This document shows positions 26,597 to 34,890 of a DNA stretch of 64,000 bases, piece after piece. Location of the stretch: assembly GCF_030406775.1 (NCBI RefSeq), contig NZ_CP129119.1, positions 654,001 through 718,000 of the forward strand. Reading direction: 5' to 3'. The notes beneath the pieces were generated by a model. The model made no database searches and was not told the DNA's origin. It saw nothing but the letters and a program-made list of their open reading frames with translations. A program made the position numbers and the translations under genes. Source of the stretch: Sporosarcina trichiuri. GTDB taxonomy: Bacteria; Bacillota; Bacilli; Bacillales_A; Planococcaceae. Numbering within the stretch: the first letter of the stretch is position 1; each line of letters opens with the position of its first letter.

Positions 26597-27037
26597 ATGA
26601 CGACAGAGCAACTGGAAGAACAATTCGAGCAATATGAAATCGACTCCACGACTTTCACCGAGCTGCAGTCCCGCCAGAAGGAACTGATCGAAACCTCCCT
26701 CGAAGACGCGATGCCGCTCATCCAGTGGTACCATAAGAAAGGGCTCTACTTCACGCATCCGACGATCGAGCGGCACACGAGCCGCGGGCCCATCCTCGGA
26801 TTCGACGAAGCGCGGTATGAACTCGTCGTCTATGATTCACATATCGGCTTCCTTCGTATCAACTTGCGGGAGAAGGAAGAGAAGCGGATGAAGCTGACCG
26901 ATATCGTGGAAGACGGCTACTTTGAAACAGCCATGGAAGGGATCCTGTTCCTGCAGACGATGATGGGCCAGTACTTGGATGAAGTGAAGGAAATGAACGC
27001 AAGGCTGGAAGCGCAGCTGTCGAAGTATGACGCATAA
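26597..27037 (+). CDS. Conserved cytosolic protein of unknown function
   Basis: The 146-residue soluble protein starts at ATG 26597 with CAGGAGG eight bases upstream. It is rich in charged residues, with predicted helices at both ends and a central beta region (GPILGFDEARYELVVYDSHIGFLRINL). I do not recognise a family. The divergent ArAE exporter gene lies 118 bp upstream. Confidence 0.65.
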   Translation: MTTEQLEEQFEQYEIDSTTFTELQSRQKELIETSLEDAMPLIQWYHKKGLYFTHPTIERHTSRGPILGFDEARYELVVYDSHIGFLRINLREKEEKRMKLTDIVEDGYFETAMEGILFLQTMMGQYLDEVKEMNARLEAQLSKYDA

Positions 27038-27210
27038 GTAATGAGCAGACAGGCGGTTTTACCTGCAGGTGGGCATCCAGATACGACAGTCAGTTTCAGA
27101 CTTTCCATGCAGGATGCCTCAGAAGCCTTTTCCGTGCGATTTTTGTATACTTTCGGCAGAGGTGAAAGCAGTATGAAGACAGATCATAGAATTTCCGGGG
27201 GCGTCAGCTG

Positions 27211-27513
27211 ATGGCATTCGGAATAAATCGGAATGAACTGAAGACATGGAAGGCGGATGTGCAGGCGGGGAAGATCGCGTTTCTGACTCACTATTGGCTG
27301 GACGATCGGTTCCCGGGCTGTAAGACAGTGACGAAGGCCGGCTGTACGGATGTAAAAAAACTGATAGAGTGGGGCAGACGGTACGGCTTGAAACCGGAAT
27401 GGATCGATTATAAAAAGGACTTTCCCCATTTCGATCTGTTCGGGGAGGTCGAAGTGCGGGCGCTGGAAGATGCAGGGCTGCTCGGACAGGCACGCCGATT
27501 CGGCTTGGTATGA
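27211..27513 (+). CDS. yneQ: YneQ-like small protein
   Basis: The 100-residue protein closely matches what I recall of Bacillus YneQ: FLTHYWLDDRFPGCKTVTKA, then a KLIEWGRRYGL segment and a PHFDLFG segment. The function of the family is unknown. ATG 27211 has GGGGGCG about 11 bases upstream. It lies just before the ABC-F leader. Confidence 0.75.
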   Translation: MAFGINRNELKTWKADVQAGKIAFLTHYWLDDRFPGCKTVTKAGCTDVKKLIEWGRRYGLKPEWIDYKKDFPHFDLFGEVEVRALEDAGLLGQARRFGLV

Positions 27514-27596
27514 GGTCCGTCCGTTCGGAGTTTTCTTGCAATTCAGCGGAGTATGTGATAGCATACAATTAACTAATTGGAACGGAGGTGGGAAGT

Positions 27597-27737
27597 ATGG
27601 AACAAACAGCAGCGCTGACAGGTGTACAGGTGGATACGTCCATGTATTTTGCACGTGTCATTACGTTCGATTTTTTGGCCGACGGGATACGTCTGTCCAT
27701 TTTTAGAAAACCAAAAAATCGAAGCGCAGCTGATTGA
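27597..27737 (+). CDS. 46-residue leader peptide upstream of the ABC-F gene
   Basis: ATG 27597 has a near-perfect GGAGGTG six bases upstream, and the frame of 46 codons ends at TGA 27735-27737. Codons 24-28 lie in the left arm, and codons 39-43 in the right arm, of a perfect 13-bp stem. A terminator-like hairpin and a second ribosome binding site follow. This is the layout of ribosome-stalling attenuation leaders that control antibiotic-inducible ABC-F genes. The peptide itself has no recognised homologue. Confidence 0.65.
   Translation: MEQTAALTGVQVDTSMYFARVITFDFLADGIRLSIFRKPKNRSAAD
27666..27723 (+). promoter_or_regulatory. 13-bp stem inside the leader, candidate antiterminator or pause hairpin
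   Basis: TTCGATTTTTTGG (27666-27678) is perfectly complementary to CCAAAAAATCGAA (27711-27723), with 32 nt between. Translating ribosomes on the leader peptide would melt it. Confidence 0.6.
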
Positions 27738-27756
27738 CGCCATTCTTTTCACGAAG

Positions 27757-27786
27757 AGACGGTCTGTTATCAGGCGGTCTTTTTTG
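27757..27786 (+). terminator. Attenuator-like hairpin before the ABC-F gene
   Basis: AGACGGTCTG pairs with CAGGCGGTCT around TTAT with one mismatch, followed by six T. It lies between the leader frame and the ABC-F start. Confidence 0.6.
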
Positions 27787-27800
27787 TTTGCCGAAAATCA

Positions 27801-27820
27801 GTGCGCTCCTCAGGAGGCAC
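27801..27820 (+). promoter_or_regulatory. Hairpin that could hide the ABC-F ribosome binding site
   Basis: GTGC-G-CTCC pairs with GGAG-GCAC around TCA, so the AGGAGG site of the ABC-F gene lies in the stem. It could block translation initiation when folded. Confidence 0.45.
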
Positions 27821-27825
27821 TTACT

Positions 27826-29442
27826 ATGTATATGAAAGCAGAAGGAATCGCCAAATCACTTGGCGGCACAATAATTTTTGAAAACTTGACGATGGATGTG
27901 AACGCAGGCGAACACGTGGCACTTGTCGGCCGGAACGGCTGCGGGAAGACGACACTGCTTCGGCTGCTCGCAGGAGAGGACACGCCGGACAGCGGGCGGA
28001 TCATCCGTGCGAAAGACAGCACGGTCGGCTTTCTGCATCAGATCCCATCGTATCCGGGGCAGACCGTAAAGGAGGTCATGCTGAAAGCCTTCAGTGGATT
28101 GCTTGCAGTGGAAAAACGGATGAAGGAACTGGAATCCCGGATGGCTGAAGAGGTGACGGACCGGATTCTCCGTCAGTACGGCGAATTGCAGGAATCCTTC
28201 ATGGAGCAGGGCGGCTACGAGATGGAGTCGCGCCTGCTGAGCATCGCGAATGGATTGGGGATCACCCGATTTCTTGATCAGCCGTTCGACTCGCTGAGCG
28301 GCGGGGAGAAGACGAAAGTGATGCTCGGCCGGATCCTGCTGCAGCAGCCGGACATCCTGCTGCTCGACGAACCGACAAACCATCTGGATCTGTCCGCAAT
28401 CGAGTGGCTCGAGCAGCACATGCAGCATTTTTCGGGGACGGTCATCCTCGTGTCCCACGACCGGGAATTCATGAACCGGGTTGTCGGAAAAGTGATCGAG
28501 CTGGAGGACGGCGAGTGCTGGGTGAGCCATGGCGATTACGATCAGTTCCTGCTGAACCGAGAAGCACGGCTTGCCCAGCAGTTTTCCGCGTACCAGGAGC
28601 AGCAGAAAAAAATAAAGAAAATCAAAGAAGCGATCCGCCGGCTGCGGCAGTGGGCGAACGAAGCCTCGCCGCCGAATCCGGACTTGTACCGAAAGGCCAA
28701 GTCGATGGAGAAGATGCTCACCCGGATGGAAGTCGTCCGGAAACCGAAGGCCGAAAAGGCGATGCGCCTTCACCTGGACGCCTCAGACCGGAGCGGGAAA
28801 GAGGTGATCTCCATGGAGGCACTCAGCCATTCATTCGACGAAGAATCGTACGTCCTCGCTGATTGCTCACTTGCGGTCCATTGGCAGGATCGTCTGGCGA
28901 TTGTCGGCAACAATGGGTCCGGAAAGTCGACTCTCCTGAAACTGATGCTCGGTGAGCTGGCACCTTCGGAAGGCACCGTGCGGCTCGGTTCAAATGTGAA
29001 AGCCGGCTATCTCGCCCAGCAGTTCGGTACGGCCGAAGGGGACCAGCGGCTGATCGAAGCGTTCCGGGAAGATATTGCCATGACGGAAGCCGATGCCCGG
29101 CATGTACTTGCACAGTTCCTGTTCTATGGTCACGACGTCTACAAGAAGGTGAAGGACTTGAGCGGCGGGGAGAGGATGCGTCTGCGCCTTGCGCAACTCA
29201 TGCAGGAAGATCTGAATCTGCTCATCCTCGACGAACCGACGAATCACTTGGATATCGAAAGCCGGGAAGTGCTCGAAGAGACGCTGGCGCAGTTCAGCGG
29301 TACGCTAGTTGCCGTCAGCCATGACCGATATTTCCTGCAGAAGCTGTTCACGACGGTCGCCTGGGTGGAGGCAGGGACAGTCACTGTGCACGCCGGCGAT
29401 TATACATTTGCCCGGCGGAAACAGCTGGCGCTGAGGGGATAG
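27826..29442 (+). CDS. ABC-F family ATPase, possible ribosome-protection protein
   Basis: This 538-residue protein has two ABC domains and no membrane segments. Domain 1 has Walker A GRNGCGKTT, signature LSGGEKTK and Walker B LLLDEPTNHLD. Domain 2 has GNNGSGKST, LSGGERMR and LILDEPTNHLD. The interdomain linker of about 80 residues is helical and basic (QQKKIKKIKEAIRRLRQWA, then PPNPDLYRKAKSMEK). ABC-F proteins act on the ribosome; some displace macrolide, lincosamide, streptogramin or pleuromutilin drugs, others are housekeeping translation factors. The attenuator-like leader favours an inducible resistance role, by inference. The start is fixed by AGGAGG nine bases upstream. Confidence 0.88.
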   Translation: MYMKAEGIAKSLGGTIIFENLTMDVNAGEHVALVGRNGCGKTTLLRLLAGEDTPDSGRIIRAKDSTVGFLHQIPSYPGQTVKEVMLKAFSGLLAVEKRMKELESRMAEEVTDRILRQYGELQESFMEQGGYEMESRLLSIANGLGITRFLDQPFDSLSGGEKTKVMLGRILLQQPDILLLDEPTNHLDLSAIEWLEQHMQHFSGTVILVSHDREFMNRVVGKVIELEDGECWVSHGDYDQFLLNREARLAQQFSAYQEQQKKIKKIKEAIRRLRQWANEASPPNPDLYRKAKSMEKMLTRMEVVRKPKAEKAMRLHLDASDRSGKEVISMEALSHSFDEESYVLADCSLAVHWQDRLAIVGNNGSGKSTLLKLMLGELAPSEGTVRLGSNVKAGYLAQQFGTAEGDQRLIEAFREDIAMTEADARHVLAQFLFYGHDVYKKVKDLSGGERMRLRLAQLMQEDLNLLILDEPTNHLDIESREVLEETLAQFSGTLVAVSHDRYFLQKLFTTVAWVEAGTVTVHAGDYTFARRKQLALRG

Positions 29443-29449
29443 TGAAAAA

Positions 29450-29486
29450 AGCCTGCGTCCGGAAAAAGTCCCGGTCCGCAGGCGTT
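29450..29486. terminator. Terminator after the ABC-F gene
   Basis: GCCTGCG-T-CCGG pairs with CCGG-TC-CGCAGGC, with A-runs before and GTTTGT after. It is shared with the converging lipoprotein gene. Confidence 0.75.
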
Positions 29487-29488
29487 TG

Positions 29489-30289
29489 TCATTTGAGAAG
29501 AAGGTTGACATGATCGGTCGTGTCTTTGTCGTTCAGGATGAACTGCATCTTGTAGCTACCAAGGTCATACGTATAGTTGACCTGCTTCGTCTTCGGCAGA
29601 CTACGCTCTTCGTCAGGCTGGCCGAGCTGTTTGACAAGGTCCTCGCTAGTGATACCTCCGAGGTTCGTCTGACGCTCGACGTTCGTGCCGAGATAGCGGG
29701 CTTCGACCAGGACTCCGTTTTTATCGTATCGGAGATCATACGATGCACGTCCCATTGAACCGGTGTAACGGTCGAACGTATCCTGACGTTCCGGCTGACC
29801 GATTTCGTTGTAGACATCGGTCTGGGTCGTCTTACCGACGCAGAACGTATCGGTCAGCGCATAGACTTTGCCTTTTTTACCGTCTGCGACAAGATCGTTC
29901 AGTGTATCGATCGCCATCTGTTTCTGTTCATCTGCGACAGACGGATCGTCAGAACTGTCCTCGTTCTGATCCGATGCTTCTGAGCCGTTTCCGTCCGTTG
30001 AATCTGACGTGCCATGGCCTGAGAATGAGGACCCGTCACTGGCTGGCGTGTCGTCCTCTGAGGCAGCCGGATCATCCGATGTACTGCCGCTGTCCGATGA
30101 TTCGCCGCGGTCGGCAGTCGTGTCTTCATCTCCCATGCTGTCCGTGCTGTCTGGGGAAGTATCCGGGTCTGCTGCAGGTTGTTCTGCTGCCGGGTTGTCG
30201 CCGTCCGCTGGTTCCCCGTTGTCCGGGCCGGAGCATGCGGCCAGTGTGCCTGTCAGCAGCACTGCTGCGAAAGTCAGTCGTCTGTTCAT
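29489..30289 (-). CDS. YjgB-like DUF4309 lipoprotein
   Basis: The 266-residue protein has a lipoprotein signal ending LAAC (C19). A very acidic, Ser/Asp/Thr-rich low-complexity linker of about 100 residues follows, probably spanning the cell wall. A C-terminal DUF4309 domain (about 125-266) includes KGKVYALTDTFCVGKTTQTDVYNEIGQPE and ends KMQFILNDKD. B. subtilis YjgB is the family reference and its function is unknown. The ribosome binding site is AAAGGGGACC. Confidence 0.8.
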   Translation of the reverse strand: MNRRLTFAAVLLTGTLAACSGPDNGEPADGDNPAAEQPAADPDTSPDSTDSMGDEDTTADRGESSDSGSTSDDPAASEDDTPASDGSSFSGHGTSDSTDGNGSEASDQNEDSSDDPSVADEQKQMAIDTLNDLVADGKKGKVYALTDTFCVGKTTQTDVYNEIGQPERQDTFDRYTGSMGRASYDLRYDKNGVLVEARYLGTNVERQTNLGGITSEDLVKQLGQPDEERSLPKTKQVNYTYDLGSYKMQFILNDKDTTDHVNLLLK

Positions 30290-30365
30290 GAAGCAGGTCC
30301 CCTTTATTGTAATGGTCTGGTGTTTGTTTTCCCTTTAGAAGTTGAACTACACTGGTTTCTCTGTA

Positions 30366-30403
30366 AAAAATCCGGGACACCCAATAACTTGGGGTCCCGG
30401 ATT
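30366..30403. terminator. Rho-independent terminator
   Basis: AAATCCGGGAC-A-CCCAA pairs with TTGGG-GTCCCGGATTT around a 4-nt loop. It lies downstream of the minus-strand gene at 30450 and upstream of the lipoprotein gene. Confidence 0.85.
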
Positions 30404-30449
30404 TGCTGCCATATATAGGGCTTGACGGCCTTCGAGAGTGTTCCGCCGC

Positions 30450-30752
30450 TCACTTGCTTCCCGGCATCTTAGCGATTTCATCGGCCACGGCAAATGCAAG
30501 GTCATCATTTCCGAACAACTGCAGCACATCCAGCATCGTGTCGTTGTCGATGGGCAGTTCCTCCATCCCTTCGTCCGAATCGATCGCCTCCTGCAGCGCA
30601 GCGTTCCTGCGCTGATCCGGGTAGGCGGTCCGGTAGACGTGCTGCGGATCCAGGTTGTGGTTCACACACCACTGGACGAACAGGCGGATCATGAGCGTTT
30701 CATCCTCTTTGTATTTCTGGATGATCTGTTCGGTGCGTTCATTAGGTTTCAT
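30450..30752 (-). CDS. Small acidic cytosolic protein of unknown function
   Basis: From ATG 30752 with AAAGGAGG upstream the protein has 100 residues. The frame is open for 70 more codons upstream, but that part is the low-complexity 21-bp repeat and has no start signal. The protein is helical and acidic, with MLDVLQLFGNDDLAFAVADEIAKM near the end. I do not recognise the family. Confidence 0.65.
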   Translation of the reverse strand: MKPNERTEQIIQKYKEDETLMIRLFVQWCVNHNLDPQHVYRTAYPDQRRNAALQEAIDSDEGMEELPIDNDTMLDVLQLFGNDDLAFAVADEIAKMPGSK

Positions 30753-30823
30753 GAGCGAAACCTCCTTTGCACAGTTTCCTTCCAGTATAGCGGAAACGGG
30801 CATGGCCTGTCGCCGGGAAGGAG

Positions 30824-30950
30824 ATATCGGACAGATGGAGCGGTGTATCGGACACATGGCAGGAAGTATCGGACATTTCGTACGGGGTATCGGACAGTTG
30901 GCGTGTGGTATCTGACACTTCACTGAATGTATCGGCATCCGGACACAATT
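30824..30950. repeat. 21-bp tandem repeat, six units
   Basis: The core GTATCGGACA recurs with ATC starting at 30826, 30847, 30868, 30889, 30910 and 30931, an exact 21-bp period. The 11 bases between cores vary. Because 21 is divisible by 3, both strands keep open frames with 7-residue periodic peptides (SDT or CPI every seventh residue), but no start signals support coding. Confidence 0.85.
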
Positions 30951-30954
30951 CAAG

Positions 30955-31290
30955 ATGCACACCGACTATTCGGGAGCCTGTCTGCATACAGTGGAGTACA
31001 AACTTATCGGGGATGTGGTTGCTGTTATTGAACGGGCGCTGCTGCTCATGGTGCTGCTGCGTGTGCTATCGGGAAGTATCGAGATCACGGCTGCGGCTTT
31101 GATGTACAAGTTCAATGATTTGGAGAAAGCGTTTTACATTAACAGTATGCTGGCGCTGGTCGGTCCGGTGATTCTTGTTACGACGACGGGGCTTGCGCTG
31201 AGCGGACTGACAGAAAAGATTTCGCTGACGCGGATCATCTGCCTGTTTGCCGGAGTCATCCTGATCGTCTACAGCCTGAAGGCGAAATGA
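30955..31290 (+). CDS. yqhV: YqhV-like (DUF2619) small membrane protein
   Basis: Up to 111 residues, with three hydrophobic helices in the last 85: VLLRVLSGSIEITAAALMY, then SMLALVGPVILVTT, then LTRIICLFAGVILIVYSLK. This matches the YqhV family of Bacillales, whose function is unknown. The start is uncertain: ATG 30955 has no good ribosome binding site, and GTG 30991, about 14 bases after GGGAG, is an alternative that better fits the length of homologues. Confidence 0.72.
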   Translation: MHTDYSGACLHTVEYKLIGDVVAVIERALLLMVLLRVLSGSIEITAAALMYKFNDLEKAFYINSMLALVGPVILVTTTGLALSGLTEKISLTRIICLFAGVILIVYSLKAK

Positions 31291-31315
31291 GCCGCCTCCA
31301 CTGCTTTCTCTACAT

Positions 31316-31351
31316 AGGAATAGGACCCGGCAATCCGCCTGGGTCCTGTTT
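31316..31351. terminator. Terminator between converging genes
   Basis: ATAGGACCC-G-GC pairs with GC-C-TGGGTCCT, followed by GTTTGT. Confidence 0.7.
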
Positions 31352-31352
31352 G

Positions 31353-32591
31353 TCATGCCTTGGCTTCCGCTGCAGGCTCCTCCTCTTCATCTGTCCGGAC
31401 GAACTTCCAGACGACGAACAGCAGGATGGCACCAAGAATGCCGGCGGTGATATAGCCGGTGTTCAGCATGTTCTTCATGATGAGCGACATGACGGGCGGC
31501 CCGGCCGCGACGCCGATGAAGCGCGCAGAACTATAGAAGGACGAGACCGTTCCCCGCAGCGACTTGTCGATGTTGTGCGTGATCATGGCGTCAAGCGCCG
31601 GCAGCATGGCACCGATCGCGATACCGACCAGGCTTGTCACGATGAGCAGTAAAATCAGTTTTTTGCTGACGAATCCGACGAACACAACACTCACCGACAT
31701 AAGGATGAGACAGGCGATGATCAGCCGTTTCATCGTTTTCAGGCTGCCTTTGATCCATTTGCCGGAAGCGAACGATGCGATGCACAGCAGCAGCAGCGGA
31801 ATCGCCAGGACAAATCCCTTCTTGATGCCTTTGATGTCATGCACCTTCTCGAGGTTCTCAGACAGGAAAAACAGCATGCTGAACAGGATCAGCATGACGA
31901 GGACGCCGTTCAGGAAGACGGTATACAGCCAGCGGCCCTCCGCTTTGAACACCTTTTTCGTGCTGCGGAGGAATTCCTTGAACTTCACAGGTTCGTCTTT
32001 TTCCCTCGGCACTTTGACGCAGAAGAAGATCAGGACAAGCGATAGTAGGCTGAGTGCGGAAATGGAGAAGAACGGCAGGAACCATAGGAATGCTGCGAAC
32101 ACGGATCCGAGAATCGGACTCAGCACTTTGCCGAATGTATTGGATGTCTCGATGATGCCGAGACTCGAGCTGGTCTTCTCTTCGTCGTCCTGGTACAGAT
32201 CGCCGACGAGCGGCAGGACGATCGGCATGGCGCCCGCTGCGCCTATCCCTTGGAGGATTCGTCCGATGATGATGACGGTGAACGGGCTATCCATTTTCCA
32301 AGAGGCGAATCCGGCGACCAGTCCGCCGATGAGAGCTAGGATCAGACTGGGCACAATGACCATCTTCCGCCCGAACCGGTCCGAGAGATACCCTGCAATC
32401 GGAATCAGAAAAATAGCAGCGACCGAATAGCTCGTGATGATCATGCTCGACTGGAATGAGGTGATCCCCACTTTGTCCTCCAGGATCGGCAGGACAGGGA
32501 TGAGCATCGAATTCCCAAGCGTCATGACGAGCGGAATGGAAGCGAGACTGATGATGCACCAGACGCTTACCTCGTTAGTTGTTTTGTTCAT
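31353..32591 (-). CDS. Major facilitator superfamily drug-type exporter (12 helices)
   Basis: The 412-residue protein has the MFS motif A (GYLSDRFGRKMV) between helices 2 and 3, a motif C-like GILGSVFAAF region after GKVLSPILG, and RILQGIGAAGAMPI in helix 4. It resembles the DHA1 proton-driven drug exporters of Bacillales. A long cytoplasmic loop separates the two six-helix halves. The substrate is unknown. The start has GAGGTGCGG upstream. Confidence 0.82.
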   Translation of the reverse strand: MNKTTNEVSVWCIISLASIPLVMTLGNSMLIPVLPILEDKVGITSFQSSMIITSYSVAAIFLIPIAGYLSDRFGRKMVIVPSLILALIGGLVAGFASWKMDSPFTVIIIGRILQGIGAAGAMPIVLPLVGDLYQDDEEKTSSSLGIIETSNTFGKVLSPILGSVFAAFLWFLPFFSISALSLLSLVLIFFCVKVPREKDEPVKFKEFLRSTKKVFKAEGRWLYTVFLNGVLVMLILFSMLFFLSENLEKVHDIKGIKKGFVLAIPLLLLCIASFASGKWIKGSLKTMKRLIIACLILMSVSVVFVGFVSKKLILLLIVTSLVGIAIGAMLPALDAMITHNIDKSLRGTVSSFYSSARFIGVAAGPPVMSLIMKNMLNTGYITAGILGAILLFVVWKFVRTDEEEEPAAEAKA

Positions 32592-32709
32592 GCCGCACCT
32601 CGATGTGTAATTTCTCTTGATGGAGGTATGGTTTCCTAACGATTGTAAATTATGCGCCGGGACGTCTTGGTTGTATGTATTCTGCAGAATTCAGCTGGAA
32701 TTCCGTCAT

Positions 32710-33342
32710 TCATCCCAGAAAAAGGGCACGGAACGCCTGGAATCCGAAGTAAAGACCAAAGCCGATCATAGAGAACGACGACACGATGGATACGTATACC
32801 AGCAGCTTGGAAGACAGCAGGCGGCGGGCACCGTTCGATAAAAACGACATGAGGAAATCGACGAGCATGATTCCGACAAGGATGGCGAAACTGTTCAGGA
32901 TGATCTGCATGCCTGTCGAAATACCGGCCGTTTTCGCAAGCATGGAGCCGTAGATGCCGAGCCAGAATAGGATCGTCAGCGGATTGAGCAGTGACATGAA
33001 AAATCCGGCAATGATGGATTTCCGCAGGCGGGTCCGTTTGCCGACCTTGACGTCCAGGGCCGTCTTGCGCAGAGAAAACAGGTTTTCAGTGCCGGTATAC
33101 AGCAGGACGAAGCAGCCGAACGACCATAGGATGATCTGCAGCAGCGGGGAATCGATGAATTTTCCGATGCCGAAATAGACCATCCCCATGTACAGGATAT
33201 CCGTGGCCAGCGAACCGAGGCTGAAAAACCAGGCATGGAAAAATCCGTTCTTGATGCCCGTGTTGAGCAGCACGGTTTTCACCGGGCCGATCGGTGCGGC
33301 AAGTGAGACGCCGAGAAAGACATACAGCAGAATGGAATTCAT
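32710..33342 (-). CDS. LysE/RhtB family amino acid exporter
   Basis: The 210-residue protein has about six helices and the family N-terminus LGVSLAAPIGPVKTVLLNTG, plus SLLNPLTILFWLGIYG in the middle. LysE-type carriers export basic or neutral amino acids or related compounds. The start at 33342 has GGAGGA eight bases upstream. It is downstream of the M42 gene but separated from it by a terminator. Confidence 0.85.
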   Translation of the reverse strand: MNSILLYVFLGVSLAAPIGPVKTVLLNTGIKNGFFHAWFFSLGSLATDILYMGMVYFGIGKFIDSPLLQIILWSFGCFVLLYTGTENLFSLRKTALDVKVGKRTRLRKSIIAGFFMSLLNPLTILFWLGIYGSMLAKTAGISTGMQIILNSFAILVGIMLVDFLMSFLSNGARRLLSSKLLVYVSIVSSFSMIGFGLYFGFQAFRALFLG

Positions 33343-33437
33343 CAGGGGGTTCCTCCGTAACTTGGGTGGTACTGCTGATTTTATTCATCAGCAGCGGAGG
33401 ATAGGACTGGCACGCGGTGATTTCTTCGCAAAATTAA

Positions 33438-33464
33438 AAGACAGCCGGCAGAACCGGCTGTCTT
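33438..33464 (-). terminator. Terminator of the M42 aminopeptidase gene
   Basis: A perfect 11-bp stem (AAGACAGCCGG with CCGGCTGTCTT) around CAGAA is followed on the minus strand by TTTTAATTTT. Confidence 0.85.
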
Positions 33465-33472
33465 CAAGCGTA

Positions 33473-34528
33473 TTATTGCTGCATTTCCGATTGGACATAG
33501 TGGTACAGCAGCTGCAGCGTGCATCTCAGGGAGTCTTCGTGCGTGCGCTCGAACGCATGTGACGAATCGATGCCCGGTCCGATCAGGCCGTGGATGATAT
33601 CATGGCCGGCTTTGATGGCGGCCGATGCATCCGAGCCATAATACGGATAGATGTCGAGCTGATACGGGATGTCATGCTGCTTCGCGAGCTGGGTGAGTGC
33701 CTGACGCAGGCCGAGGTGGTACGGGCCGCTCGCATCTTTGACGCAGATGGACACCGTGAACTCGTCGGTCGACTGCCCGTCGCCCATGGCGCCCATGTCG
33801 ACCGCCAAGTACTCGACGGTTTCCGGCGGGATGTTCGAATTGCCGCCGTAGCCGATCTCCTCGTTGTTGGAAATGAGGAAGTGGGTCGTGTACGGCAGTT
33901 TAATCTTTTCATCACGGAGCTGCTCGATCAGCTGCAGCAGGATTGCGACACTCGCCTTGTCGTCAAGATGACGGGATTTGATGAATCCGTTATCACACAG
34001 TTCGACCCGCGGATCGAGTGAGACGAAATCGCCGACTTCGATGCCGAGTGTGCGGACGTCCTCTGCAGTTTTCGCGTGTGCATCGATGCGCACTTCCATA
34101 TTGACCTGGTTGCGTTCCGCTGAGCCGGCATTCTTGTAGACGTGGACGGATGTCTGGTGCATCAGGATCGTGCCAGTGAATGTCTTGCCGGACGACGTGT
34201 GGATCGTGCAGTATTCGCCTTCGATCGAGTTGAAGTGGTAGCCGCCGATCAGGTCGAGACGAAGCCGGCCGTTGCTTTTCACTTCCTTTACCATCGCACC
34301 GAGTGTGTCGACGTGCGCCGTCAGCATCCGGTGCTGTGACGTGTCTTCGCCGGGCAGTGTCACGATAAGACCGCCTTTCCGGTTGCGCTGCATCTCGGCG
34401 CCGCTGTCGTTCAGATAGTCCTCGACGAATGAAATGACTTGGTCGGTGTAACCGGACGGACTCGGAATCGACACGAGCTGCCGGATCAGTTCCTTCGTTT
34501 TTGCAGTGTCAGGTGTATAGGTCATCAT
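33473..34528 (-). CDS. M42 family metallopeptidase (glutamyl/deblocking aminopeptidase type)
   Basis: From ATG 34528 (AAGGAGG upstream; a second ATG follows directly) the protein has 351 residues. The two-metal centre of M42 peptidases is visible: H in TAHVDTLG, bridging D in RHLDDKAS, E-E in NNEEIGYGG, D in AVDMGAMG, and the last ligand H in DSSHAFERTH. Family members form dodecameric cytosolic shells that trim short peptides. Upstream lies repeat array A. Confidence 0.88.
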   Translation of the reverse strand: MMTYTPDTAKTKELIRQLVSIPSPSGYTDQVISFVEDYLNDSGAEMQRNRKGGLIVTLPGEDTSQHRMLTAHVDTLGAMVKEVKSNGRLRLDLIGGYHFNSIEGEYCTIHTSSGKTFTGTILMHQTSVHVYKNAGSAERNQVNMEVRIDAHAKTAEDVRTLGIEVGDFVSLDPRVELCDNGFIKSRHLDDKASVAILLQLIEQLRDEKIKLPYTTHFLISNNEEIGYGGNSNIPPETVEYLAVDMGAMGDGQSTDEFTVSICVKDASGPYHLGLRQALTQLAKQHDIPYQLDIYPYYGSDASAAIKAGHDIIHGLIGPGIDSSHAFERTHEDSLRCTLQLLYHYVQSEMQQ

Positions 34529-34639
34529 GAATTCCTCCTTGGATCTGTCTTCTCTCAGTCTATCGCGTTCACGGAATTCACACAACTTCGATTTGCGAAG
34601 TTTATGGATGGAGGGTGCACAGGGCGGGCGTGCAGGTTT

Positions 34640-34890
34640 TTGTGCAATCAAAGCAGCTTAATTGCACGAAGGAGCTTGGCGCGGGAGTCTTCGTGCAAAT
34701 AAGGGTGTCTTAATTGCACGAAGGAGCTGGGCTCGGGAGTCTTCATGCAAAAAAGGGCAGTTTAATTGCACGAAGGAGCTGGGCGCAGGAGTCTTCGTGC
34801 AAATAAGGGCGTCTTAATTGCACGAAGGAGCTGGACGCGGGAGTCTTCGTGCAAAAAAGAGCGGTTTAATTGAGCGAAGGAGTCGGAAGC
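34640..34890. repeat. 52-bp tandem repeat array A (five units)
   Basis: TTAATTG or its variant starts at 34658, 34710, 34762, 34814 and 34866, an exact 52-bp step. Each unit holds CTTCGTGCAAATAAG, a 5-nt loop, and CTTAATTGCACGAAG, which are complementary at 14 of 15 positions, plus a GC-rich 17-bp spacer. The rest of the gap 34529-35050 contains no gene I can see. Confidence 0.92.

Noticed and set aside
30753..30962. N-terminal extension of the minus-strand gene at 30450-30752
   Set aside because: The extension is translated repeat DNA, while a clear ribosome binding site marks ATG 30752.
30742..30987. Minus-strand frame encoding a heptad SDT repeat peptide
   Set aside because: Both strands are open because the repeat length is a multiple of 3; there is no start signal, and the frame collides with the supported gene at 30450-30752.
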